Below the pieces are notes generated by a model that was not told the origin of the DNA, made no database searches, and saw only the letters and a program-made list of their open reading frames with translations. From NCBI GenBank assembly GCA_017556585.1, contig JAFYMP010000086.1:1-64000 (forward strand): a stretch of DNA of 64,000 bases, given 5' to 3'. Both the position numbers and the translations under genes were made by a program. Below, one piece after another: positions 55,463 through 64,000 of this stretch (its first letter is position 1; each line of letters starts with the position of its first letter). Source of the stretch: Bacteroidaceae bacterium (lineage in GTDB: Bacteria > Bacteroidota > Bacteroidia > Bacteroidales > Bacteroidaceae).

Positions 55463-55567
55463 TCTGGGAACCAAATCTTAATCTTTTTGAACCAAATCTT
55501 AATTGTTTAAAAATGTTAAAATCATTTTGGGAACCAAATCTTAATCACTATGAAACTTTTCTTAATC
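55463..55567. repeat. Five tandem units of a 21-bp repeat
   Basis: The core AACCAAATCTTAAT occurs exactly at 55469, 55490 and 55532; a degenerate copy (AAACTTTTCTTAATC, 11 of 15) is at 55553, and a poor one fills 55505-55525. Spacings are 21 and 42 bp, so the units are strictly phased. Read in one frame (55447 to the TAA at 55585-55587) the repeat encodes W/F-E-P-N-L-N blocks with no ATG before the repeat, so it may be a remnant of a repeat protein or a DNA-level element. Confidence 0.7.
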
Positions 55568-55587
55568 CCTATTTCGCCAATGACGAA

Positions 55588-55596
55588 TAACTTTGC
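55588..55596 (+). promoter_or_regulatory. -7 element of a candidate small RNA
   Basis: TAACTTTGC, a full match to TAnnTTTGC, with no gene start nearby downstream. No good -33 element is seen. Confidence 0.5.
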
Positions 55597-55602
55597 GCTG
55601 TA

Positions 55603-55722
55603 AGTTTTCATGCATATACATATTTGGTTAGTAATTGACTTTCGTGAAGTGCTTAGCCATGTCTGTGAATAGATCCGGTTAGAAGTGCGAAAAAAGGAGT
55701 GCAAGAGGCACTCTTTTTTTTT
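55603..55722 (+). ncRNA. Candidate intergenic small RNA, about 120 nt, unknown family
   Basis: It lies between a consensus -7 element (55588-55596) and a strong terminator (55697-55722) and has no plausible coding frame. Visible structure: a short hairpin ACTT-TCGTG-AAGT (55638-55650), a stem TTAGCC (55653-55658) with GGTTAG (55677-55682), and the terminator. GAAGTGC occurs at 55646 and 55682, near-copies of the terminator arm GAGTGC at 55697, so alternative pairing with GCACTC is possible. I do not recognise the family. Confidence 0.5.
55697..55722 (+). terminator. Intrinsic terminator of the candidate small RNA
   Basis: GAGTGC (55697-55702) pairs with GCACTC (55708-55713), 5-nt loop, followed by nine T's. 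Confidence 0.8.
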
Positions 55723-55846
55723 ATATGCTATTGAAATTCCCTAATGGCAGGTCGTAAAGTGTTAAAAATCACCCGTAAAAGCAATAAAACACCTCTTTTT
55801 ATTAAAAAAAAACAATGAATTCTCTGTATTAAATGAAAAAAATCGT

Positions 55847-55854
55847 TAACTTTG
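55847..55854 (+). promoter_or_regulatory. -7 element of the GH43 gene
   Basis: TAACTTTG matches the consensus. The ATG is at 55898, giving a leader of about 35 bases. Between the small RNA terminator and this element the DNA is AT-rich and shows nothing else. Confidence 0.55.
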
Positions 55855-55897
55855 ACCACTTTCATATAATAGTAATAACAACAAAAAAAGATATAGT

Positions 55898-56890
55898 ATG
55901 AAGAAACGTTATCTATTCCCCGCAGATTACATGGCAGATCCATCTGTTCATGTGTATAATGACAGAGTGTATATTTATCCATCACATGATTGGGAATGTA
56001 ACAATGTCAACAACGATAGTGGCGATGAGTACATCATGAAAGATTATCATGTGCTATCTACCGATGACCCTATGAATGGCGAGGTTATCGACCACGGAAA
56101 GGTTCTTGATTTGGAAGATATAGCATGGCATGGTCGTCAGCTTTGGGATTGTGACGTTGCAGAAAAAGATGGTAAATATTACATGTACTTCCCTATGAAG
56201 GATTGTAATGAAGTATTCCATCACGGAGTTGCTATTGCTGATAATCCAGCGGGTCCATTTATTCCGCAGCCGGAGCCAATTCCAGGTAGTTACAGTATAG
56301 ATAACTGCGTTTTCAAAGACGAAGATGGTAATTACTACATGTACTTTGGCGGTCTTTGGGGTGGTCAATTACAATCATATCGCGATAACAAACCTGTAGA
56401 AGATCCTGCAGTAAATAATACTCCGGACAGCCCAAATCTTCCACACGGAAGCGAACCATCACTGCCAAGCCGCATGGTAAGAATGAGCGACGATATGCTT
56501 ACATTTGCAGAAGAACCAAAACCAATCTACGTGGTTGACGAAAACGGCAATCCATTGGCAGCAGACGATCCACATCGTTTCTTCGAGGCAAGCTGGATGC
56601 ATAAATACAACGGCAAATACTATTTCTCATATTCTACAGGTGATTCTCACCTTTTGTGCTATGCAACAGGCGATAACCCATACGGTCCATTCACTTATCA
56701 GGGTGTTATTATGACTCCTGTAGTAGGTTGGACTACCCACCATTCAATAGTAGAATACAAAGGAAAATGGTATCTTTTCCATCATGACAGTGTGCCTTCA
56801 GGTGGTAAGAATCACTTGCGCAGCTTAAAGGTTTGCGAACTTGAATACGATGCTGAAGGACGTATCAAAACTATTGAAGGAATGGATTAA
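55898..56890 (+). CDS. Glycoside hydrolase family 43-like protein, no signal peptide
   Basis: The protein has 330 residues with a five-bladed beta-propeller-type pattern. The three acidic residues expected for GH43 are visible: D14 (ADPSVHVYNDRVYIYPSHD), D135 (SIDNCVFKDEDGNYYMYFGG) and E230 (FFEASWMHKYNGKYYFSYS). GH43 enzymes include beta-xylosidases and alpha-L-arabinofuranosidases acting on plant glycans. There is no signal peptide, so it should act in the cytoplasm on imported oligosaccharides. It has its own -7 element and lies 255 bp before the fasciclin-SusC-SusD genes. Confidence 0.85.
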   Translation: MKKRYLFPADYMADPSVHVYNDRVYIYPSHDWECNNVNNDSGDEYIMKDYHVLSTDDPMNGEVIDHGKVLDLEDIAWHGRQLWDCDVAEKDGKYYMYFPMKDCNEVFHHGVAIADNPAGPFIPQPEPIPGSYSIDNCVFKDEDGNYYMYFGGLWGGQLQSYRDNKPVEDPAVNNTPDSPNLPHGSEPSLPSRMVRMSDDMLTFAEEPKPIYVVDENGNPLAADDPHRFFEASWMHKYNGKYYFSYSTGDSHLLCYATGDNPYGPFTYQGVIMTPVVGWTTHHSIVEYKGKWYLFHHDSVPSGGKNHLRSLKVCELEYDAEGRIKTIEGMD

Positions 56891-57063
56891 TTTAGATAAT
56901 TGCAAACAGATTATTAACCAAATTGTATAAAGATTAACCTATAGAACATCGCAAAAATGTTGTCTTAGATGCCGGTTGGCTTTGCTGACAAGTTCACGAT
57001 AGGATAATAAGAAACCTATATTACAAAAGATGTTTAAAGAAGCTAAATAACGAGAGTATCAGT

Positions 57064-57102
57064 CCGGGACTACCTTATAATATATATATAAGGTGGTTTC
57101 GG
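57064..57102 (+). promoter_or_regulatory. Stable hairpin in the leader of the fasciclin-SusC-SusD genes
   Basis: CCGGGACTACCTTATA (57064-57079) pairs with TATAAGGTGGTTTCGG (57087-57102): 16 bp including three G-T pairs, 7-nt AT loop. No T-run follows, so it is not an intrinsic terminator. It lies 43 bp before the ATG at 57146 and may stabilise the mRNA or be a regulatory target. The rest of 56891-57145 shows no clear promoter; a TGGCTTTGC near 56980 has one mismatch. Confidence 0.5.
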
Positions 57103-57145
57103 ATGACTAATTGCATATAATAACAACAAATAATTAACTAACTAA

Positions 57146-60082
57146 ATGAAACAAAAAAGTTCTAAAGCGAACCGTTCGCGTTTTTTGGGAATTGTTTGTA
57201 TGACAGCAGTTGTAGTCTTTGGACTATCTTCATGTCGTCCGGATTATGATCTGGATACAACAATGCCTGCGAACTTGGGTTCCAGCATTTACGAATTCCT
57301 TCAGGATGAAGGATACGACACTTATGTCAGGTTGATTGAAGACCTGAATTACAAGGATGTCTTGGCAAAGACAGGTAGTAAGACTTTGTTCGTAGCTGAT
57401 GAAGAGGCTGTACAGCGTTTTTATCAGTCAGGTACATTTAAGAAAGCAGATGGAACTCCGGTTTCTTGCTATGAGGATTTAAGCATTGCACAGAAGAAGA
57501 TGATTCTCTTCGGTTCAATGTTAAACAACGTTTATCAGGTAGCTATGCTATCAAGTAGTGAAGGTCCTACACTTGGTGACTGTATGAGAAGAGTTGCTTC
57601 AAACTCAGTGTATGACTCTGTTCCAATTATCACTCCTGATCAGATGCCTACTACAAAACATTGGCAGTACTACAAGAATAACCCTAATGGTATAGTTGCT
57701 TTGCGCGACTTGACAATCAGACCAATTGTATTCTTTGTAAACAAGTTCCTGACAATGAAGAAAATTACAGACGATGACTATGATTTCCTCTTCAATCAGG
57801 GTGTTTATTCAAGAAACGGTAACAATAAACCTGGTCGTCAGCCTGGTGATGCTACAGTAAACGGTGTAAGAATCAAGACTCAGAATTTGAGATGTTTCAA
57901 CGGTTTCGTTCATGAAATGGAAGAGGTAATTTATTCACTTCCAAACATGGCTGAATACCTTACACTTGCTCATGATTCTAAGATTTACAGTGCTTTGGTA
58001 GAACGTTTCTCTGCTCCATATTATAGTGAAGAAGCTACTATGAGAGTAAACGACCTCTTCCCAGAATTGGGTACTATTGACTCTGTATTCCAGAAGCGTT
58101 ATTTCTCACAGCGCAGCCAGAACAACCAGCCATTGAGAAGAACTCCTAATGGTGCAAACATTGGTACAGGTGAAATCTTAAAGTTCGATCCGGGATGGAA
58201 TGGTTACTATTCAGCTACATCTTCAACCACATCTGCAGCTGTAGCTCTTCAGCAGAACATGGCAGTTATGCTTGTTCCAAGTGATGATGCTATGAAGGTA
58301 TGGTGGAACGAAGGTGGTGGTAAACCTCTGAAAGACCGTTACGGTGCTCCTGAATTTGCCGGTATGATTCTTGACAATGTAGAAGATATCATTAAGGATA
58401 TGGCAGGTGTTCCTGATAACGTAATTGTTAAACTGTTGAACAACAACCAGCTTAACTCATTCGTAGGTTCAGTTCCAAGTAAGTTTGCAAACGTACTTGA
58501 CGATGCTAACGATCCAATGGGTCTTACAACAGCTCATGTTGATAGCGTAGCTATGTGTTGTAACGGTGCTGTTTACTTTACAAACAAGGTATTCAGTCCT
58601 ACAGCATATCGTTCAGTATCATTCCCTGCTCTTGTAACAGAAGCATTGCAGATTATCAACGAAGCTATTGAACTTTATGAATTCGATGCTTATTTGAATT
58701 CAATGGTTGCTACTTATAGCTTCTTTATTCCTACTGTATCAGCATCAGACAACCCAGATTTGAATGGTCGTCTTATTTATGTTGACCCTGTTTCATTTGG
58801 TAGTATCACAAAGGATGCAGTAACAGGCAACGAAATAGGTAAGGCAATGGTATTCTTCTACAACAATACCACAAAGGCTATTGAAGCAAAGCAGTATAAC
58901 TATGATATGCAGCTTGACTCTGTATTTGGTACAGGTGCTACAATAACCGATGCAGCAATAATTGAAGACCGTCTTTCAGATCTTCTCGATTATCACATCA
59001 TTATTGGTGACGTAGAAGATTCAAGAAACTTTGAATATTTCCAGACCAAAGGTCGTGGTACTATAAAGATAGGTCGTGATGTTCAAGATAGCGTACGTTA
59101 TGTATATGGTGGTTATCAGATTGAAACTGACAAACCTAGTAAGATCCTTACTCGTTACGATATGACTACAGCAAATGGTAACGGTAAAACTTACATCATT
59201 GACAAACCTCTTCAGACTTCAAGAAAGAGTGTTTATGATATTCTTTCAGATAGCGTAAACTATCCTGAATTTGAAGAATTCCATAAATTGTTGCAGGCTG
59301 CTAACTTGTATGCTGCAAATATGAATGAGCATGCAATTGGTAGTATCCGTAACATCAATACATTCAATACATATCACTACACAGTATATGTACCAACTAA
59401 CGATGCTATTAAGAAACTGATAGCAGAAAATAAGATCTGGACAGAAGACAGAATTCAGGCAGAACAGGATAGACTTGAAGCATTAGAAGATGCAATGTTA
59501 GATTCAGAAGCTGCTCGTGATAATTCAGCAGCTGCAGAAGCTAAGTATCAGGCTGACTCTACTAAATACTATCAGGAACTTATAAATCTGGCAAGAGAAG
59601 AGCGTGGTGCTACTGCAGAAGATCCGGGTGTTGCTTCAGACTCTATCTACACCATTGCAGCACGTGTTGCATTCCTGGGTGAACAGATAGAGGCATTTGT
59701 TAAGTATCACATTCAGGATAACTCTGTTTATTATGGTGCTGAATTCAAAATTGATACAGTTCACGTTGGTTTCGAAGCTAGTTACGAAACTGCTTATATG
59801 AACAAGAAGAACCAGTTTGAGAAACTTAAGGTTAGATCAAACAGCAATGGTATATTTGTAGGTGATACTCAGGTAACTTCAACTAATGATTATCAAAACA
59901 AATATAATAAGGTATATATTAACCAGTATAGTGCAACAGGTGCTCCTTTGTTCAACATTATGTGTCGTGAATACGAATATAATGCACTTGACTTGAGTAG
60001 TGCTAACCAGTTAGAGACATCTTCGTTTGTTGTAATACATCAAATAGATGATGCGCTTTGCAATGGAGTAATCAAGTTTTAA
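57146..60082 (+). CDS. Fasciclin (FAS1) repeat lipoprotein
   Basis: The protein has 978 residues. Lipoprotein signal with Cys30 in FGLSSC. Several FAS1-like units follow (about 40-265, 270-480, 490-690, 690-975), each starting with a helix like SSIYEFLQDEGYDTYVRLIEDL or KSVYDILSDSVNYPEFEEFHKLL and containing a TLFVADEEAV or TVYVPTNDAI strand. The last unit carries a charged coiled-coil insert (about 770-830). FAS1 proteins mediate adhesion or binding; here it sits directly before susC, so a surface glycan- or protein-binding role in the uptake complex is inferred. Confidence 0.85.
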   Translation: MKQKSSKANRSRFLGIVCMTAVVVFGLSSCRPDYDLDTTMPANLGSSIYEFLQDEGYDTYVRLIEDLNYKDVLAKTGSKTLFVADEEAVQRFYQSGTFKKADGTPVSCYEDLSIAQKKMILFGSMLNNVYQVAMLSSSEGPTLGDCMRRVASNSVYDSVPIITPDQMPTTKHWQYYKNNPNGIVALRDLTIRPIVFFVNKFLTMKKITDDDYDFLFNQGVYSRNGNNKPGRQPGDATVNGVRIKTQNLRCFNGFVHEMEEVIYSLPNMAEYLTLAHDSKIYSALVERFSAPYYSEEATMRVNDLFPELGTIDSVFQKRYFSQRSQNNQPLRRTPNGANIGTGEILKFDPGWNGYYSATSSTTSAAVALQQNMAVMLVPSDDAMKVWWNEGGGKPLKDRYGAPEFAGMILDNVEDIIKDMAGVPDNVIVKLLNNNQLNSFVGSVPSKFANVLDDANDPMGLTTAHVDSVAMCCNGAVYFTNKVFSPTAYRSVSFPALVTEALQIINEAIELYEFDAYLNSMVATYSFFIPTVSASDNPDLNGRLIYVDPVSFGSITKDAVTGNEIGKAMVFFYNNTTKAIEAKQYNYDMQLDSVFGTGATITDAAIIEDRLSDLLDYHIIIGDVEDSRNFEYFQTKGRGTIKIGRDVQDSVRYVYGGYQIETDKPSKILTRYDMTTANGNGKTYIIDKPLQTSRKSVYDILSDSVNYPEFEEFHKLLQAANLYAANMNEHAIGSIRNINTFNTYHYTVYVPTNDAIKKLIAENKIWTEDRIQAEQDRLEALEDAMLDSEAARDNSAAAEAKYQADSTKYYQELINLAREERGATAEDPGVASDSIYTIAARVAFLGEQIEAFVKYHIQDNSVYYGAEFKIDTVHVGFEASYETAYMNKKNQFEKLKVRSNSNGIFVGDTQVTSTNDYQNKYNKVYINQYSATGAPLFNIMCREYEYNALDLSSANQLETSSFVVIHQIDDALCNGVIKF

Positions 60083-60099
60083 TAAGCAACCGAAAGACA

Positions 60100-63000
60100 A
60101 TGAAAAAGATATTAAATAAAATACTTAGAGGAGCTTCGGTTTTAGCTCTGGCTTCTCTGCCAACTTTGGTCTTTGCACAGAAAGCCGGCGATGTCATCAG
60201 TGGTATCGTTGAGGATAGCGAAGGTCCTGTAATGATGGCGAACGTAGTTGAAATGGATGAGACCGGTCGTATTGTGGCTCACGCTGTAACCGATATTAAC
60301 GGTGAATTCTCATTCCGTCTTCAGAATCCAAAGAACAAACTTACTATTACATACGTAGGTTACGAAACAGTTGAACTTCCATTCAACAAGACTTATTTTG
60401 AGATCAAAATGAGTGATATAACTGAAATTCAGGAAGTTGTGATTAAGGCAGAGCGTGTAGCCGGTGGTTCCGGTCTGGCTATTCCAGAACGTGAAATTTC
60501 AGGTGCTCAGCAGACTATCGATATGGAAGAATTCGAAGGTATGGGTATTACCTCTATTGACGAAGCTCTTCAGGGTCGTATCACAGGTATGGATATTGTG
60601 TTTAACTCTGGTGACCTTGGTGCACGTTCAACCATGCACTTGCGTGGTGTTGCAACAATGACCGGTGACGCTAACCCACTTATCGTTGTTGATGGTAACA
60701 TTTGGCAGATTGATGCTAACAAGGTTAATAACTTTGACTTTACCAACAATACCAACGATATGGATAAGATGTCAGAGCTTTTGAATGTTAACCCGGAAGA
60801 TATTGCCAGCATTACAGTATTGAAGGATGCTGCTGCAACAGCTATTTGGGGTATGCAGGGTACCAATGGTGTACTTGAAATCAAGACAAAGCGTGGTAGC
60901 CGTGGTAAGACTCGTTTGTCATATTCATATCGTATGAATGCTACATGGCAGCCTAACGGTTATCGTCTTATGACCGGTGACGAATACACCATGTTCTTGA
61001 AAGAGGCATTCTTTAACCCACAGTTGAGTGACGAAGCTTCAGATATTATAGAATTGAATTACGACCCATCATTCTCTGAATACGAAATGTATAACAACAA
61101 TACCGATTGGGTATCTGCAGTTAAACAGATAGGTATTCAGCAGGCTCATTCTGTAGCAGTATCAGGTGGTGGTGAAAAGGCAAACTTCCGTATATCTGCA
61201 GGTTATGACACTCAGGAAGGTTCTATCATAGGTCAGCACTTAGATCGTTTGACAACACGTGTAAACTTTGACTACTTTATTTCAGATCGTATCAAGGTTT
61301 CTACAAACTATGCTATGACCTATTCAAAGAATAAGACTAACAGAACTGCTTTAAGTCAGGCTATGGAGATGTTGCCAAACCAATCTATCTACTATCAGGA
61401 TAGAAACGGCAAAGATCTGGATATGTACTATTCAATGTTATCATCAGCCAGTCAGGAATTGCAATATGATAATAAGAGTAATCAACCATATCCTCCAAAG
61501 AACCCTGTTGCTGTAGCTGAATATCAGAAGAGTTATAATACATCTTTGAGTGTACAGCCTGAATTCGTAATGACTTATAACATTATGGGTTTGGAAGAAG
61601 GTCAGCACAGATTGACATACGATGGTCGCGTTACCTTCCAGGTTCAGAACTCAAATAATGAAGATTATATGCCGGCTTCTCTTGTACCGGGTGGTTGGGA
61701 TGATAATGATGCAAACAGTATCTCAACAAGTTCAAACAAGAGTTCAAATGTAACAACCACTCATACATTGACATTTGTTCCTGCTCTTGAAAATCGTAAC
61801 CACTCAGTAATGGCTATGATTAGAGGACAGGTAGGTTCAAACAATAGTAAAGGTCAGAACCAGGCTATCTATGGTGTTCCTTCAGGTTCATTCCAGTCAA
61901 CAGCATTGGATGGTATTATTACCGGTTTTGGAACCAGCGCAGGTCGTGGTAGAAGTGCCAATGCTACTTTCTCTGCTCACTATGCTTTCAAGGGAAAGTA
62001 TATTATGGACTTGACAGTTCGTGCCGATGGTACTACATCTTTGGGTGATAAACGTCGTTGGGGTGTCTTCCCGGCATTGTCAATGCGTTGGAACATTATT
62101 GACGAAGAGTTCATGAGAGCACTACCATGGGTATCTATGTTGTCAATTCGTCCATCATGGGGTATAACAGGTAACCCTCCGGGCGGTTCAGACCTCTATT
62201 TCTCAAAGTATGGCGGAGCTGGTTCATATCTTGGTACATCTGCAATGAAACCTAATAACATTCGTTTGAGTAAACTTCAGTGGGAAGAGACACAGTCTTG
62301 GAACTTAGGTTTCGATATAGGTATTATGGCCGATAAATTGACTGCAAACATCGATTTGTATTCTCGTACATCAACTAAGATGTTGCAGGGTTCATATAGA
62401 ATTCCTTCATCATCAGGTTTCGGAAACTTGTCATACGTCAATGACGGTTCTATGAAAAACCAGGGTTGGGAGTTGACATTGAACACAAACCGTCTTATTC
62501 AGATAGGCGATTTGAACGTAAGAACAAACCTTTCATTTGCTGATAACTCTAACCAGCTTCTGTCATTGAATTCAACAATTTTGGATCTTAGAAATCCTGA
62601 ATTCGATTATAAGAATGGTAACTATATGACATATATTCAGTTGAAGAACGCATTCGGTTCTATCTATGGATTTAAATTTAAGGGTGTTTATCAGTATTCA
62701 GACTATTCAGAAGTGGAAGTTCCGGGCGTAAGCGGTCCTGATGCTCCTGTAGTTAAAGATGCTAACGGTGATGTTATTCTTAACCAGAAGGGCAAAACTA
62801 AACCAATGATGTTTGCATACGGTGAAACCGCTGAATATGAATTTGTAGGTGGTGATACCAAGTATGAAGATATCAACTATGACGGTAATATTAATGAATT
62901 GGATATTGTTTACTTAGGTAGTTCACTTCCTAAGATGAATGGTGGTTTTGGTATCAATATCAGTTACAAGAGATTCTCATGGAACAACCAGTTCAGTTTC

Positions 63001-63417
63001 CGTTGGGGTAACAAGATTGTTAACAAGTCACGTATGAATGCAGAAAGCATGTATGGTGTTAAAAACTCATCAGCAGCTGTAAACTGGAGATGGCGTGTAG
63101 AAGGTGACAAGACTGAAATGCCTCGTGCTTTGTACAACTACGGTTACAACTTCTTGGCAAGCGATAAATATGTAGAAAATGGTTCATTCCTACGTTGGGG
63201 TCACTCAACATTCACATATAGCCTTGACCAGAAAGTTGTTAAGCAGATTGGTTTATCAAGTGTAAGTTTCAACCTTAACTTGAATAACATTTTAGTATTT
63301 ACAAAATATTCAGGTATGGACCCTGAAATTGGTACAGGTGGTATGGGTATAGCTACTGACGGCGCTCAGACTCCAAGATCAAGACAGGTAACAGCCAGTG
63401 TTAACGTAGCATTCTAA
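60100..63417 (+). CDS. SusC/RagA-family TonB-dependent outer-membrane transporter
   Basis: The protein has 1105 residues from ATG 60100 (MKKILNKILRGASVLALAS), with a signal peptide ending near FAQ. Domain order: carboxypeptidase D regulatory-like domain (about 30-110, GIVEDSEGPVMMANV), plug with the SusC signature ASITVLKDAAATAIWGMQGT, and a 22-strand barrel ending in an aromatic residue (SVNVAF). It imports bound oligosaccharides or peptides with SusD. The longer frame from 60058 would overlap the fasciclin gene and lacks a signal at its start. Confidence 0.95.
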   Translation: MKKILNKILRGASVLALASLPTLVFAQKAGDVISGIVEDSEGPVMMANVVEMDETGRIVAHAVTDINGEFSFRLQNPKNKLTITYVGYETVELPFNKTYFEIKMSDITEIQEVVIKAERVAGGSGLAIPEREISGAQQTIDMEEFEGMGITSIDEALQGRITGMDIVFNSGDLGARSTMHLRGVATMTGDANPLIVVDGNIWQIDANKVNNFDFTNNTNDMDKMSELLNVNPEDIASITVLKDAAATAIWGMQGTNGVLEIKTKRGSRGKTRLSYSYRMNATWQPNGYRLMTGDEYTMFLKEAFFNPQLSDEASDIIELNYDPSFSEYEMYNNNTDWVSAVKQIGIQQAHSVAVSGGGEKANFRISAGYDTQEGSIIGQHLDRLTTRVNFDYFISDRIKVSTNYAMTYSKNKTNRTALSQAMEMLPNQSIYYQDRNGKDLDMYYSMLSSASQELQYDNKSNQPYPPKNPVAVAEYQKSYNTSLSVQPEFVMTYNIMGLEEGQHRLTYDGRVTFQVQNSNNEDYMPASLVPGGWDDNDANSISTSSNKSSNVTTTHTLTFVPALENRNHSVMAMIRGQVGSNNSKGQNQAIYGVPSGSFQSTALDGIITGFGTSAGRGRSANATFSAHYAFKGKYIMDLTVRADGTTSLGDKRRWGVFPALSMRWNIIDEEFMRALPWVSMLSIRPSWGITGNPPGGSDLYFSKYGGAGSYLGTSAMKPNNIRLSKLQWEETQSWNLGFDIGIMADKLTANIDLYSRTSTKMLQGSYRIPSSSGFGNLSYVNDGSMKNQGWELTLNTNRLIQIGDLNVRTNLSFADNSNQLLSLNSTILDLRNPEFDYKNGNYMTYIQLKNAFGSIYGFKFKGVYQYSDYSEVEVPGVSGPDAPVVKDANGDVILNQKGKTKPMMFAYGETAEYEFVGGDTKYEDINYDGNINELDIVYLGSSLPKMNGGFGINISYKRFSWNNQFSFRWGNKIVNKSRMNAESMYGVKNSSAAVNWRWRVEGDKTEMPRALYNYGYNFLASDKYVENGSFLRWGHSTFTYSLDQKVVKQIGLSSVSFNLNLNNILVFTKYSGMDPEIGTGGMGIATDGAQTPRSRQVTASVNVAF

Positions 63418-63436
63418 CCGCTAAACGAGAATTAGT

Positions 63437-64000
63437 ATGAAAAAGATTAAATCATTATTATATATAGCCTTGACAGGTTTGGTAATGACATTTACCTCTT
63501 GTAAGGACTGGTTGACCCTGATGCCTCTTAACGAAGTGGTATTGGAAAACTTCTGGACAGAAAAGGCCGACGTAGAGAGTGTATTGTTGGGAGCGTATGC
63601 AGCCTTAGATCAGAATGCTGTCCAAAAGATGTTGATGTTTGGTGAAATGCGTTCAGATAATATTGTTGCCAATACAACAGCCAATAACGATATTATACAG
63701 ATTACTAAAGACAACATTCTGGAGACAAACTCAAATGTAAACTGGAGCGTATTCTATAGTTGTATCAATATAGCAAATAACGTAATGCATTTTGCACCTC
63801 AGGTAGCTGAAAAAGACCCTAACTACACAGATGCAGAATTAAAATCTCATATTGCAGAAGCAACTGCTATACGTGCACTCTGTTATTGGTATCTGATTCG
63901 TGCGTACAAAGATGTACCTTACGTAACCAGACCATCTATTGATGATACAGAAGAATTTTTTGTTCCTGCTGAAAAATTTGAGGTAATACTTGAAAGCCTT
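63437..64000 (+). CDS. SusD/RagB-family lipoprotein, 5' part only
   Basis: 188 codons before the window ends. Lipoprotein signal MKKIKSLLYIALTGLVMTFTSC (Cys22). The mature start KDWLTLMPLNEVVLENFWTEKADVESVLLGAYAALDQ and the helical AEATAIRALCYWYLIRAYKDVPYVT (TPR-like) are typical of SusD. It caps the SusC barrel at the cell surface and binds substrate. It starts 19 bp after the susC stop. Confidence 0.95.
   Translation, partial: MKKIKSLLYIALTGLVMTFTSCKDWLTLMPLNEVVLENFWTEKADVESVLLGAYAALDQNAVQKMLMFGEMRSDNIVANTTANNDIIQITKDNILETNSNVNWSVFYSCINIANNVMHFAPQVAEKDPNYTDAELKSHIAEATAIRALCYWYLIRAYKDVPYVTRPSIDDTEEFFVPAEKFEVILESL

Noticed and set aside
55463..55567. CRISPR array
   Set aside because: Units are directly tandem at 21 bp without unique spacers of typical length, and no cas gene is present in the window.
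55522..55704. 60-residue minus-strand frame across the 21-bp repeat
   Set aside because: It runs antisense through the candidate small RNA and repeat, with no homology or start context that I recognise.

Overview
The window is chromosomal DNA from a member of the Bacteroidales (phylum Bacteroidota). The evidence is the gene families (SusC/SusD, DUF2723, DUF3098, DUF4271, YtrA-type GntR, succinyl-CoA:acetate CoA-transferase, the hemD-rnpA-yidD-tatD-tyrS-tRNA-Gln order), moderately low G+C, almost no Shine-Dalgarno sequences, and many Bacteroidota-type promoters (-33 TTTG/TTG, about 19-22 bp spacer, -7 TAnnTTTG with TTCG variants). No species is claimed. No phage, IS element or CRISPR array was seen, and the gene content is mostly housekeeping.

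Layout. 1-550: 5' part of a TPR lipoprotein gene, cut by the window edge. 650-2845: radical SAM protein and PBP4-type D,D-peptidase. 2846-9657 (minus): operon of THUMP RNA methyltransferase, purD, a large DUF2723 membrane protein and a polysaccharide deacetylase. 9861-13264: lytic transglycosylase, acyl-CoA ligase, small exported protein. 13534-15018: metK behind a SAM-II-like riboswitch and an intrinsic terminator. 15035-28170 (minus): fourteen nearly contiguous genes running from a methyltransferase, ftsX, DUF3098, uppP, truB, queA and folK into a surface-glycan set (CgeB-like glycosyltransferase, Wzx-like flippase, F420-hydrogenase-beta-like protein, polysaccharide pyruvyl transferase, Stealth phosphotransferase) with a DPP III-type peptidase inside. 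28328-31252: miaB and the acetate CoA-transferase.

31317-33502 (minus): ABC ATPase, permease and GntR regulator behind a promoter with a 22-bp inverted repeat. 33584-37484: orphan conserved protein, a 6S-like RNA, an NAD-dependent epimerase and RNase R. 37547-48499: glycosyltransferase, YfhO membrane protein, ispD, metG, comM-like ATPase, a thioredoxin-fold lipoprotein without the CXXC cysteines, and typA. 48557-55408: rpsO, ahcY, LOG-family hydrolase, DUF4271, hemD, rnpA, yidD, TatD-like hydrolase, tyrS and tRNA-Gln.

55409-64000: a 21-bp tandem repeat, a candidate small RNA with its own -7 element and terminator, a GH43-like enzyme without a signal peptide, then a fasciclin-domain lipoprotein, SusC and the start of SusD. 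This looks like the beginning of an outer-membrane nutrient (probably glycan) uptake locus.

The most noteworthy signals are RNA-level: the metK leader, in which the aptamer's P1 strand is 11/12 complementary to the terminator arm; the 6S-like RNA, whose middle strand can pair with either of two identical partners; and the unassigned small RNA next to the uptake locus. Several gene starts were moved downstream of the longest ORF because the longer version would begin in or upstream of a -7 promoter element (radical SAM, transglycosylase, RNase R, YfhO, MetRS, TypA).
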